Part shown: positions 8,542 through 16,593 of the stretch, one piece after another | Numbering within the stretch: position 1 is the first letter of the stretch | Layout: every line of letters begins with the position of its first letter | Assembly (NCBI GenBank): GCA_021775835.1 | Contig: JAJFHC010000091.1 | Location: 1 to 61,545 of the forward strand | Source of the DNA: Hyphomicrobiales bacterium | Lineage (GTDB): Bacteria > Pseudomonadota > Alphaproteobacteria > Rhizobiales > JAJFHC01 | Reading direction: 5' to 3' | DNA length: 61,545 nt | The notes under the pieces: model-generated | Seen by the model: only the letters and a program-made list of their open reading frames with translations | Database searches by the model: none | Told to the model about the DNA's origin: nothing | Translations under genes and position numbers: made by a program

Positions 8542-10158
8542 TTAGGCAAACCACCATCGGTCGGCGAGCTTATAGCCGTCCATATCCCAGTTTACGGCGA
8601 CCGGGCCGTGTGCCAACTTGTCAGACGCAGCCAGCAGGTCGGCGGCGAAAACCGGTATGACCTGCCCGCCTTCGTTGCTTACCATGCGCTGCATTTCCAC
8701 ATACATCTCCCGCCGCTTTTTCTCATCCAGTTCCACGCGGGCCGCGAGCAACAACTTGTCGAATTTATCATTCTTCCAAAATGCATCGTTGTAACTTGCA
8801 GTACTGAGATAGCCCTCGGTGAATTGCCAGTCTTCGGTCGGGCGGCCGCTCCAGTATGACATGACCCAGCTGTCCTTGCGCCATACATTGCTCCAGTAGC
8901 CGTCGCTTGGATGGCGTTTTATTTCAATGTCGATGCCACATTCCTTGGCACGGGCCTGATAGAGCTGTGCTGTGTCGACCGCACCGTCGAAGGCAACTTC
9001 CGACGTGTGCAACTGAATGGCAAGGCGATCCAGCCCGGCTTTCTTCAGGTGGAATTTCGCCTTGTCCGGGTCCAGGTTTCGCTGTGGAAGCTCTTCGGCG
9101 CTGGCGTGGTAACGGTTGGCCGTTGAAATCGGATGGTCATTGCCGAGCACTCCATAGCCGAAGAGGATTTTCTCGAGGACTTCCTGGCGGTCGACCGCAT
9201 GTTTGACCGCCAGCCGCACATCGTTGTTATCGAACGGCGCGGTATCGGCCCGCATTGGCAGGGTATAGTGCTTGTAGCCGTTCTGTACGACGACGGAAAC
9301 GCCAGGCACGGATCCAAGCCGCGAGGCGGTGGAACGTTCCACACGGTTCATGACGTCGATATCGCCCGTGCGCAGGGCCGTCGTGCGAGCGTTCACATCT
9401 TCGATTGCAATTGTTTCAACTTCGTCGAAATTTGCATGGCCCGATTTCCAGTAGTTTGGGTTTCTGACGCCGACGGCGCGTACGCCCGGGTTCCATTCCT
9501 TGAGAATGTAACCGCCGGTGCCGTTGGCCTTGTCGAATTCAGTGTCGCCAGACTGAACGATCTGAAGCCGCGGATCGCTGAGCATAACGGGGAAATCAGC
9601 GTTGCCTGCCGTCAGCGTGATCATGACGCCGTCTTTGCCATCGGCCGAAACGTCGGATATCGCGCCCAGGACGGTTTTCAGAGGCGACTTCGAATCCTTG
9701 CCCCTATGGAGCCCAATCGAATAGATGACATCTTCCGGGTTCAGCGTTTTGCCGCTGTGGAACTCGATGCCTTGGCGGAGCTTGAAGCGCCATTTGTCGG
9801 CCCCTGAACTTGCTGCTTCCCAGCTCTCCGCGAGTTCTCCCTTCAGTCCACCCTTGCCATCGATTTCAATCAGGCTGTTGCGGGCCTGTCCAATGAGAGC
9901 ACCGACCATTGAACTGGTGATCGCCCTGGGATCGAGCGTGTCTGTTGTGGAACTGCCTGCGACACCCAACCGCAAACGGCCGCCGCGTTTTGGTGTTGCC
10001 GCTGCAAGGCTGGAAAACGATCCCGCAAGACCGAGTTGGGATGCAGCAAGAACTGCGGTTGCGCCTATCAACACGCCTCTGCGCGTCGTGGCCGACTTAC
10101 GTTCTGTGGGCTTCCGGTCCAAACGCCGATTCCTGGTAGGCTTAATGTTCTTACCCAT
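8542..10158 (-). CDS. ABC transporter substrate-binding protein, family 5 (oligopeptide/dipeptide type), Tat-exported
   Basis: The 538-residue protein starts MGKNIKPTRN and carries a twin-arginine signal (TTRRGVLIGATAVLAASQ) with an Ala-rich cleavage region near SSLAAATPKRGG. The mature part is an SBP_bac_5 domain (LRLGVAGSSTTDTLDPR, LRQGIEFHSGKTLNPEDV, NARTTALRTGDIDVMNRV). It should bind a peptide or peptide-like solute in the periplasm. No matching permease or ATPase genes lie anywhere in this window, so the binding protein is an orphan that must use a membrane partner encoded elsewhere. Neighbours are an aminotransferase upstream and an S15-type hydrolase downstream. The ribosome site GGGAGGAACCC fits the ATG. 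Confidence 0.9.
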   Translation of the reverse strand: MGKNIKPTRNRRLDRKPTERKSATTRRGVLIGATAVLAASQLGLAGSFSSLAAATPKRGGRLRLGVAGSSTTDTLDPRAITSSMVGALIGQARNSLIEIDGKGGLKGELAESWEAASSGADKWRFKLRQGIEFHSGKTLNPEDVIYSIGLHRGKDSKSPLKTVLGAISDVSADGKDGVMITLTAGNADFPVMLSDPRLQIVQSGDTEFDKANGTGGYILKEWNPGVRAVGVRNPNYWKSGHANFDEVETIAIEDVNARTTALRTGDIDVMNRVERSTASRLGSVPGVSVVVQNGYKHYTLPMRADTAPFDNNDVRLAVKHAVDRQEVLEKILFGYGVLGNDHPISTANRYHASAEELPQRNLDPDKAKFHLKKAGLDRLAIQLHTSEVAFDGAVDTAQLYQARAKECGIDIEIKRHPSDGYWSNVWRKDSWVMSYWSGRPTEDWQFTEGYLSTASYNDAFWKNDKFDKLLLAARVELDEKKRREMYVEMQRMVSNEGGQVIPVFAADLLAASDKLAHGPVAVNWDMDGYKLADRWWFA

Positions 10159-10300
10159 GGGTTCCTCCCGTTCATGCCGGCCAGCAAAAATTGCAGACTC
10201 ACGCTTGGGTCAATATGGCCAAGGCAAAAAGCTCAAACGGATAATGATTCGTCAGTTTAGGGGAGTAAATCGTCGCGGGGAGAGGATTATCCTTCGGACA

Positions 10301-11503
10301 TCACCCGCCCAGACGGCGGCACAACGCTCCAATGGCATCACAGGCCCGGTGCAGGTTTTCCTGCGACGTGCACAGGCTCATGCGCAACAGGTGGTCGATG
10401 TTGTCGCCAAAGCTGCCGCACGGCAGGATCGATATGTTGGCCTCTTCGAGCAAGGCATGAGCGAAGACGGTCGCGTCCGGGGTCAGGTCGCTGACATCGA
10501 GCATGGCGAACATGCCGGCGTTGGGCGCAAACACACCGAGCCGCGGCACGGTCGACAGTCTCTCGACCACGAGATCGGCGCGCTCGCCATACGCTTTGAC
10601 CATGGACACGGTCTCGTCCTGGGGTCCTGTCAGGGCAGCCACGGCGGCATCCTGAACGAACGGCGGTAGACCGTAATGCAGACAAAGCGCCAGTGCCGAA
10701 AACCGTCTGGACAGAGCCAGTGGACCGATCACCCAACCCATGCGCCAGCCCGACATGCGATGGGATTTCGAAAGGCTGGAGGCAACGATGCATTTCTCCT
10801 CCGGGCCCAGGAAACCTGAAGGACTGATGTGTCGGCCGTGGAAGACGAAGTCGGCATAAACCTCGTCGCTGATCAGCCAGATGTCCCGGTTGCGGCACAA
10901 CTCGGCGACCGCCTTGACCAGGGCTTCGGAGTAGATCGCTCCCGTCGGATTGTTCGGCGAATTGAGGACGATCACCCGCGTCGCCGGTGAAATGGCAGCC
11001 TCAATATCCGAAAGCCGGGGCTCGAACCCGTTCTCCGCCGGTGCAGACACCTTTACGACGGTGGCGCCAGCAGCGGAAAACGTTGCAGGATAAGTCGAGT
11101 AATAGGGTTCGATGATGATCACTTCGTCGCCAGCTTGAAGCAAACACAGGGACGTTGCAAAGAGGGCGTTCTGGGCACCGGCGAAAACAACGCAATGGTC
11201 CGGTGCCATGGCTCGCCCGGTCAACGCGTTGTGGTGATCGGTAATCGCGGTTCTAAGCGCCAGGGTGCCTTCCATTTCCGAATAGTGGTGGCGTCCGGCA
11301 TTCATGCTGGCGACGCCGGCCTCGACGATATGCGCCGGCGTCCGCGCGTTGGCATCCTCCCCGATGCTGAGAATCAGGATGTCTTCGCCTGCATCCTTGC
11401 GTTCGAGCGCGATCCGGTGAATTTCCCAGGCCTCTGCGCCTTCGCCGCTGACCCGGGCGGCGAGCCCGCTGAAAGAACCCGCTGATATGTCCATCTTATT
11501 CAT
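10301..11503 (-). CDS. PLP-dependent aminotransferase, class I/II fold
   Basis: The start is taken at ATG 11503 (MNKMDISAGSF) because AGGGGA precedes it by 6 bases; an upstream TTG in the same frame lacks such a site. The 400-residue protein carries fold-type I signatures: SPNNPTGA, SDEVYADFVF, and the PLP-binding Lys in SLSKSHRMSGWRMGW (about Lys246). It resembles aspartate/aromatic or arginine:pyruvate type aminotransferases. It probably transfers the amino group of an imported or released amino acid. It is the first gene of the minus-strand group that continues to the oligopeptide-binding protein and the S15 hydrolase. The exact substrate cannot be told. Confidence 0.88.
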   Translation of the reverse strand: MNKMDISAGSFSGLAARVSGEGAEAWEIHRIALERKDAGEDILILSIGEDANARTPAHIVEAGVASMNAGRHHYSEMEGTLALRTAITDHHNALTGRAMAPDHCVVFAGAQNALFATSLCLLQAGDEVIIIEPYYSTYPATFSAAGATVVKVSAPAENGFEPRLSDIEAAISPATRVIVLNSPNNPTGAIYSEALVKAVAELCRNRDIWLISDEVYADFVFHGRHISPSGFLGPEEKCIVASSLSKSHRMSGWRMGWVIGPLALSRRFSALALCLHYGLPPFVQDAAVAALTGPQDETVSMVKAYGERADLVVERLSTVPRLGVFAPNAGMFAMLDVSDLTPDATVFAHALLEEANISILPCGSFGDNIDHLLRMSLCTSQENLHRACDAIGALCRRLGG

Positions 11504-11722
11504 CGTCAGTCCCCTCATTGTTCGACATTTGATCGACAGCAATCCGATCGCACATGCGCCTCTCGAGCGCCGGAGTCAAGAGGTGTGAAGGGGATCAACA
11601 AAGATGCTCAACATTGGCAGGTTGTTGAAACTGGAGTCTGCCCACATTGGGATAATTTTTTGGCAAGCCACGCTATAGTGCAGACGTCCGGTTTCAATGA
11701 AAGCAAAGGGCCAGCAGCCGAA

Positions 11723-12406
11723 ATGCCGATGAGAACGCGGGTAAAGATCTGTTGCATCGCCTCGATCGATGAGGCCCGCGAAGCGGTACGTGCAGGTGCA
11801 GATGCTCTGGGACTGGTCGGTTCGATGCCGTCTGGTCCGGGCATTATCGACGATCCGGCAATCGCCGGCATTTCAGCGCAGACGCCGCCTGCGGTGGCAA
11901 CCTTCCTGCTGACCTCAGAGCAAACTGCCGACGGCATCCACGAGCACGTATTACGAGCGGGAACGTCGACCGTCCAGATCGTGTCCCATATTCCAGAGCA
12001 TGAAGCCGCCCGCCTCGCGCAGTTGCTGCCAGCGACGCGGCGTGTCCAGGTCATTCATGTCGAAAATGCCGGGGTCGTGGACCTGATCCCTGTCTACGCG
12101 CCTTATGTGCATGGCTTCCTGCTCGACTCGGGCACACCGTCCGCCGCCGTGCCGCAGTTTGGGGGAACGGGGCAAGCCCACGACTGGGGGATCAGCAAGG
12201 CCTTTGTCGCCGCGAGCCCGCTCCCCGTGTTCCTGGCCGGGGGCCTCAACCCGGACAATGTGAAAGAGGCCGTTCGAACAGTGAGACCCTTCGGGCTCGA
12301 CCTGTGCACAGGTGTCAGAACCGACGATGCTCTTGATGGCCAAAAGCTAAAATCCTTCATGGCGTCGGTTGCAGCGGTCGATGCCGAGATGGCGAGACAA
12401 TACTGA
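11723..12406 (+). CDS. TrpF-like protein (phosphoribosylanthranilate isomerase family), likely divergent paralog
   Basis: The 227-residue TIM-barrel protein (start MPMRTRVKICC) retains the TrpF acid/base residues: Cys in VKICCIAS and Asp in HGFLLDSG. It also keeps the phosphate-loop AGGLNPDNVKEAV. Other hallmark positions differ: KICG reads KICC, and the usual D-x-SSGVE reads LDLCTGVRT. It sits alone rather than with trpA or trpB, and diverges from the aminotransferase gene. I think it is a TrpF-family isomerase that either supplies tryptophan synthesis from outside the operon or acts on another ribosyl or keto sugar amine. An in-frame start at 11585 exists but would add 46 residues unlike the family. 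Confidence 0.75.
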   Translation: MPMRTRVKICCIASIDEAREAVRAGADALGLVGSMPSGPGIIDDPAIAGISAQTPPAVATFLLTSEQTADGIHEHVLRAGTSTVQIVSHIPEHEAARLAQLLPATRRVQVIHVENAGVVDLIPVYAPYVHGFLLDSGTPSAAVPQFGGTGQAHDWGISKAFVAASPLPVFLAGGLNPDNVKEAVRTVRPFGLDLCTGVRTDDALDGQKLKSFMASVAAVDAEMARQY

Positions 12407-12491
12407 TTGGGTGCAAGCACATTGCACGCCGGCCTTGGTAAAATTGCCACAAAGGAGTGCACAATCTGGCGTTCCGAACGGACATGAAAAA

Positions 12492-12881
12492 ATGTTGAAA
12501 ATACTGGTCACAATCTCTGGAGGAGTGATGTTCTGTATCGCCATGAGTGACGCGCAGGCCCAAGACCCGTCCGCGAACCTCAGGCAACTGCAAGCCCAGG
12601 CAGCATTGAACTGCGCCAGGGCGGGCAGTTTCGGCGCCCGATCCAGGCAGGAAAATTTCAGAGCTGCCAGAAATCGGCGCCGGTACACACAGCGCTGTAC
12701 GGCGGGCAAGCGGGACAAGAACCGGATCTTCTGTTCAAGCGTGCAACGCCAGGCGGCCCGTAGCGCAAGCAATGCAAGACGGCTGGCCAGCCGTGCCGGA
12801 CAGTCGACCCTGGAATGTGCCAGGTATCGTCGTTTGGTAGAGCGGGAAAAGCGCCGGCAACGGCTGCAGTACAACAAGTAA
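12492..12881 (+). CDS. Small secreted basic protein, unknown function
   Basis: From ATG 12492 the product is about 129 residues. It has a clear signal peptide (MLKILVTISGGVMFCIAMSD, cleavage after AQA) and a mature part rich in Arg, Ala and Gln with several Cys (NCARAG, QRCTAGK, IFCSSVQ, LECARYR). The Cys spacing suggests disulphides in the periplasm. I recognise no family. A competing upstream frame start at 12369 overlaps the previous gene and is unlikely. The ribosome site is weak; an AAAGGAG at about 12450 is too far away. It stands between the TrpF-like gene and the acyltransferase on the same strand. Confidence 0.5.
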   Translation: MLKILVTISGGVMFCIAMSDAQAQDPSANLRQLQAQAALNCARAGSFGARSRQENFRAARNRRRYTQRCTAGKRDKNRIFCSSVQRQAARSASNARRLASRAGQSTLECARYRRLVEREKRRQRLQYNK

Positions 12882-13029
12882 CCGCCCTTCACTACGGACG
12901 CCGGTTCCTTTCATAAGGGACTACAAAAAGGGGCGTCGCCGTGCCATTCTGTCCCGGCCGATAAGGCCCAATTGGGGACATCAGTTAAAATTCAACAGCA
13001 CAGCTAGATGTTTAGTCGCGGGTATTCCA

Positions 13030-15009
13030 ATGCGTTATCGCGCTGAAATCGATGGCTTACGAGCCGTCGCCGTCGTTCCTGTCATCCTGTTTCACGCCGG
13101 GTTCGAGCTGTTCGGTGGCGGCTTCGTGGGCGTTGACGTCTTCTTTGTGATCAGTGGCTACCTCATCACCACCATCATCATTTCAGAACTGGATGACGGC
13201 AATTTCAGCCTCGTGAACTTTTATGAACGCCGGGCACGACGCATATTGCCGGCGCTGTTTTTCATCATGCTGGTGTCCGTGCCTTTCGCCTGGATGTGGC
13301 TCCTGCCGCGCGACATGAAGGACTTTGCGGAGAGTTTTGTCGCGGTCGCGACATTCTCGTCGAACTTCCTGTTCTGGAGCGAGAGTGGCTACTTTGACAC
13401 CGCCGCAGAACTGAAACCGTTCCTGCACACCTGGAGCCTGGCTGTCGAGGAGCAGTATTACATCATCTTCCCGTTGCTTCTGATGGTGTCGTGGCGGCTG
13501 GGCAAGCGTTGGGTGCTGACAATGCTTGCAGTCTTCTTTCTGTTCAGCCTGGGTCTGGCCCACTGGAGTACGGTCTATGGCAACGATCAGGGGGCGTTTT
13601 TCCTGCCCACCACAAGGTTTTGGGAGATATTGATCGGTGTTTTCACGGCCTTTCAGCTTCGCAGGGCCGATGCCGGTACTGGCAACAGAATCCTAAACCA
13701 ATTGCTCAGCCTGCTCGGCCTGTCACTGATCGGTTTTGCCATTTTTGCGTATGACAGTCAGACGCCTTTCCCGAGTCTGTATGCCCTGCCTCCCACGGTT
13801 GGCACCGCCTTGATCATTCTGTTTGCGGTCAAGGGAACGCTTGTCAATGCGTTGCTCAGCATCAGGGCGATCGTCGGTATCGGGCTGATCAGTTACAGCG
13901 CCTACCTGTGGCATCAGCCGATGCTCGCCCTTGCCCGGCACAGAATGGCCTCGGAGCCGGATGTCCTCACCGTAACCGGCCTGTGTCTGGCGATCATCCC
14001 GCTCGCCTATCTGACATGGCGGTTCATTGAAAGACCGTTCAGGCAAAAACAGGCTTTCACCAGGTTGTTCGTTTTCTCGTCAAGCGCTGCAATGATTGTT
14101 CTGTTTGTCGGTGTTGGCCTGACCGGGCACATCACCAAAGGGTTCAGGGATGTCTGGCTGGCGGGTCAATCTCCGTCGGTACAGAAGACCTATGCGGTCA
14201 TCTACACCAAGAAGTCGAAGCATGATTTTGGCATCGGTGCCGACGGCAAGCAGGATGATGGTGCATGCCGCTTCGCCGCCGGTGCGATGGGCGGGAAGGT
14301 CAGACAGAGGCTCCTCGACTGCCGTGAAAAATTCGGAGCCGGATTTGCTGTTCTTGGCGACAGTCACGCCGGTGATCTTTTTGGCCTTATCCTGTCGCAG
14401 AATGATGCGCCTTTCCTTGTGACGATCAAACAGAGCGGTTGCAATCTCAACAGGGTAGAGCCTCGATGTCCCTACGATGGCATCTATGCCTTCATCGAAG
14501 AACACCCAAACGTTTTCAGAGGTGTCGTGTACGAACAGGCGGCGTACTTTTTGTTGAAGAAGGGTCCGCACAGCGGCAGCCGGGAAATGTTCACCAGGTT
14601 GGCCCTGGACGACGAAGTTACCGGGATCACCACCAACGACACGAATATCCTGGCGGTTCGCGACTACCTGAACAACCTTGCCAGGCATGTGGATGTCGCA
14701 TGGTTCGGTCCGCGTATCGAACCGCATATCGCCAAAATGGACATCCTGAAGCGAGGCTGTGCCCATGATTTCAGGCTTCGTCCGAATCAACTCGACATTT
14801 TTCAGAATTTGGATGCCCGCATTGCCAGTCTCCTTGAGGGCGAAAGCCGCATCCGGTTTATGTCCCAGAACGAAGCGTTCCAATACCAGTTTCCGCGGGA
14901 TTTCATGTCCTGCGATGCCATTTACTGGTCGGACGGCGATCACCTGAGTGCCGAGGGCGAGAAAAGGTTCGGAAGCCGCTTCAATGTCCTGTCTCTTTTC
15001 GGAATTTGA
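13030..15009 (+). CDS. OafA/YrhL-type membrane acyltransferase with C-terminal SGNH domain
   Basis: The 659-residue protein begins with an acyltransferase-3 domain of about ten transmembrane helices (residues 5-360), with the family's catalytic His in GLRAVAVVPVILFHAG and the membrane motif VDVFFVISGYL. A periplasmic SGNH-like domain follows (about 400-655) with FAVLGDSHAGDLFGL (Ser nucleophile block) and WSDGDHLSAEG (Asp-x-x-His block). Such two-domain enzymes move acetyl groups across the membrane onto surface glycans, for example O-antigen or peptidoglycan. It appears monocistronic, with a 148-base upstream gap containing the palindrome CCCAATTGGG (12967-12976). No sugar biosynthesis genes are adjacent, so the acceptor is unknown. 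Confidence 0.9.
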   Translation: MRYRAEIDGLRAVAVVPVILFHAGFELFGGGFVGVDVFFVISGYLITTIIISELDDGNFSLVNFYERRARRILPALFFIMLVSVPFAWMWLLPRDMKDFAESFVAVATFSSNFLFWSESGYFDTAAELKPFLHTWSLAVEEQYYIIFPLLLMVSWRLGKRWVLTMLAVFFLFSLGLAHWSTVYGNDQGAFFLPTTRFWEILIGVFTAFQLRRADAGTGNRILNQLLSLLGLSLIGFAIFAYDSQTPFPSLYALPPTVGTALIILFAVKGTLVNALLSIRAIVGIGLISYSAYLWHQPMLALARHRMASEPDVLTVTGLCLAIIPLAYLTWRFIERPFRQKQAFTRLFVFSSSAAMIVLFVGVGLTGHITKGFRDVWLAGQSPSVQKTYAVIYTKKSKHDFGIGADGKQDDGACRFAAGAMGGKVRQRLLDCREKFGAGFAVLGDSHAGDLFGLILSQNDAPFLVTIKQSGCNLNRVEPRCPYDGIYAFIEEHPNVFRGVVYEQAAYFLLKKGPHSGSREMFTRLALDDEVTGITTNDTNILAVRDYLNNLARHVDVAWFGPRIEPHIAKMDILKRGCAHDFRLRPNQLDIFQNLDARIASLLEGESRIRFMSQNEAFQYQFPRDFMSCDAIYWSDGDHLSAEGEKRFGSRFNVLSLFGI

Positions 15010-15169
15010 AGTCTGGCCAAGACCTTCCTATGGACCTGAAAGTTCCCCCATATCTGGACAAGAAATCGCGACAGTCAGCACCGACAATGCGTTTCCGACG
15101 GGGCTCGAAACCAGTGCGCGACCTGCGTGATGGTCTCCTTCCCGACACACTTGATTACGGATGTTTGAC

Positions 15170-15199
15170 TTGACTCTGTCAAAGTGGCCAGCTTACACT
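15170..15199 (+). promoter_or_regulatory. Promoter of the PotFGHI-like operon
   Basis: TTGACT (15170-15175) and TACACT (15194-15199) are spaced by 18 bases. The BetI-type box begins at the end of the -10 element, so a bound repressor would cover the transcription start. Confidence 0.55.
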
Positions 15200-15215
15200 T
15201 TGAATGAACGTTCAG
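15199..15215. promoter_or_regulatory. BetI-type operator A
   Basis: The palindrome TGAACGTTCA (15205-15214) lies in a 17-base block, TTTGAATGAACGTTCAG. The same block recurs exactly on the minus strand at 23153-23169 in front of the methyltransferase gene. The operon it precedes ends with a betI-like gene, which fits autoregulation. Assignment to a BetI paralog is inference. Confidence 0.6.
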
Positions 15216-15353
15216 AAAGTCGGCAACATTTTTGCTTTTGATTTATCTAAGTCGGGGCGCAAATTCTCAGTTTGGCGGCTTGCCGTTTGAAGGTTATGTT
15301 AGCTTATGGAATAGTCTTATCGATACGAAATATACCTGGGAGGGAAAACGAGT

Positions 15354-16508
15354 ATGGATATCAAGAATCAACTAAAAGCAATTCGAACAGGCACTCTAAG
15401 AAGATCCGCTTTCAAGACATTGGGTATCGCTGCGGCCGCTGCCGGCGTGCTGTTGGCCGGGCAGGCGATGGCGCAGGAGCGGGTGCTGAAGGTCACCAAC
15501 TGGGCCGAGTACATCGGCGAAGAAACGATCAAGAACTTCGAAAAAGAATACGGTATAAAGGTTATCTACGATACCTACGAATCCGTCGAAGCGATCGATT
15601 CGAAACTGCTTGCCGGCAACAGCGGCTACGACGTGGTCTCGCATTCCTCCGGTTCGGTGGCCCGCCTGATCAAGGCCGGAAATATTCTGGCTCCGCTCGA
15701 CAAGACCAAGCTTGAAAACTTCAAGCATATGGATCCATCGGTCATGGCCCAGATGGAGATAAACTGGGATCCGGGTAACAAGTATCTGGTACCCTTTATG
15801 TGGGGCACCCATGGTGTCACCTACAACAAGGAACTGGTCCTGGAAACCTACAAGGACGCGCCGATCGGCTCGACGGACCTGATTTTCGATGCCAAGCATA
15901 TGGAGAAAATCGGGAAATGCGGCGTTGCCTTCCTGGATTCTCCAGGCGACGTCATTCCAATGGCATTGGCGCATATGGGGCTTGACCCGAATTCCACCAA
16001 CAGGGACGACTACAAGAAGGTGGGTGAGATGCTCGCCAAAATCCGTCCCCATATCAAGACATTCGACAATTACGCCTACCAGAAGATGCCGCAGAAAGAG
16101 TTTTGCGTCGCTGTGACCTGGGGTCCGGACGGCCTGCTTGCCATGTCGGGCGCGAAGGAAGCGAAAACCGGCGTGGTGCTCGATTTCTACCTGCCACCAG
16201 GCGAACGTAAAGCCAATCTCTGGGTTGACGGCTGGGTAATTCCGAAGGACGCCAAGAACATCGATGATGCGCATCTGTTTCTGAACTACATGATGCGCCC
16301 TGAAGTCGGTGCCGCAGACAGCAACTTCACCTGGTATGCGACGGCCAACATTACCGGAAAGTCCAAGGTCGATGAGGCGGTAACCTCCAGCCCGGCGGCG
16401 TATCCGACCCCGGATCAGGTCGCGAAGATGTGGACCGCAGCGGTGTTGCCACCGAAGATCGAACGCCTTCAGACACGGACATGGACCGAGTTCAAGGCCG
16501 GCAAGTAA
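15354..16508 (+). CDS. potF: Periplasmic substrate-binding protein, PotF/PotD type (putrescine/polyamine-like)
   Basis: The 384-residue protein has a signal peptide (LGIAAAAAGVLLAGQAMA, cleavage before QERV). Its mature start, VLKVTNWAEYIGEETIKNFE, matches the PotF/PotD family. Further family blocks are YDTYESVEAIDSKLLAG, FMWGTHGVTYNKELV and WVDGWVIPKDAKN. It should capture a polyamine or a related cationic amine in the periplasm and feed the PotGHI-like membrane complex encoded downstream. The control by a BetI-type repressor hints that the true ligand could be a methylated or quaternary amine rather than putrescine. A strong ribosome site (GGGAGGG) precedes the ATG. Confidence 0.85.
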   Translation: MDIKNQLKAIRTGTLRRSAFKTLGIAAAAAGVLLAGQAMAQERVLKVTNWAEYIGEETIKNFEKEYGIKVIYDTYESVEAIDSKLLAGNSGYDVVSHSSGSVARLIKAGNILAPLDKTKLENFKHMDPSVMAQMEINWDPGNKYLVPFMWGTHGVTYNKELVLETYKDAPIGSTDLIFDAKHMEKIGKCGVAFLDSPGDVIPMALAHMGLDPNSTNRDDYKKVGEMLAKIRPHIKTFDNYAYQKMPQKEFCVAVTWGPDGLLAMSGAKEAKTGVVLDFYLPPGERKANLWVDGWVIPKDAKNIDDAHLFLNYMMRPEVGAADSNFTWYATANITGKSKVDEAVTSSPAAYPTPDQVAKMWTAAVLPPKIERLQTRTWTEFKAGK

Positions 16509-16523
16509 CCGCCACTGGACTTA

Positions 16524-16555
16524 GGCGGCGGCATTCCAATTCGAATGCCGCCGCC
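16524..16555 (+). terminator. Intercistronic stem-loop between potF and potG
   Basis: A perfect 13-bp inverted repeat (16524-16536 with 16543-16555) encloses the loop CAATTC. No T-run follows, so it is likely a partial terminator or an mRNA-stabilising hairpin that keeps binding-protein expression above that of the membrane parts, as is common in ABC importer operons. Confidence 0.6.
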
Positions 16556-16593
16556 CCGCCACTGTGACACTCCGACACTGACGAGGGCCCGCC

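Larger units (their letters stand above)
15010..15353. other. Gene-free leader and promoter region of the polyamine-type importer
   Basis: This 344-base stretch has no coding signal. It holds a sigma70-like promoter (15170-15199) and a BetI-like operator overlapping its 3' side (15199-15215). About 140 bases of AT-richer leader follow, up to the strong ribosome site GGGAGGG just before the ATG at 15354. I see no known riboswitch. Confidence 0.6.

Noticed and set aside
15272..15715. 147-codon plus-strand ORF over the potF start
   Set aside because: It overlaps the well-supported potF in another frame and has no domain.
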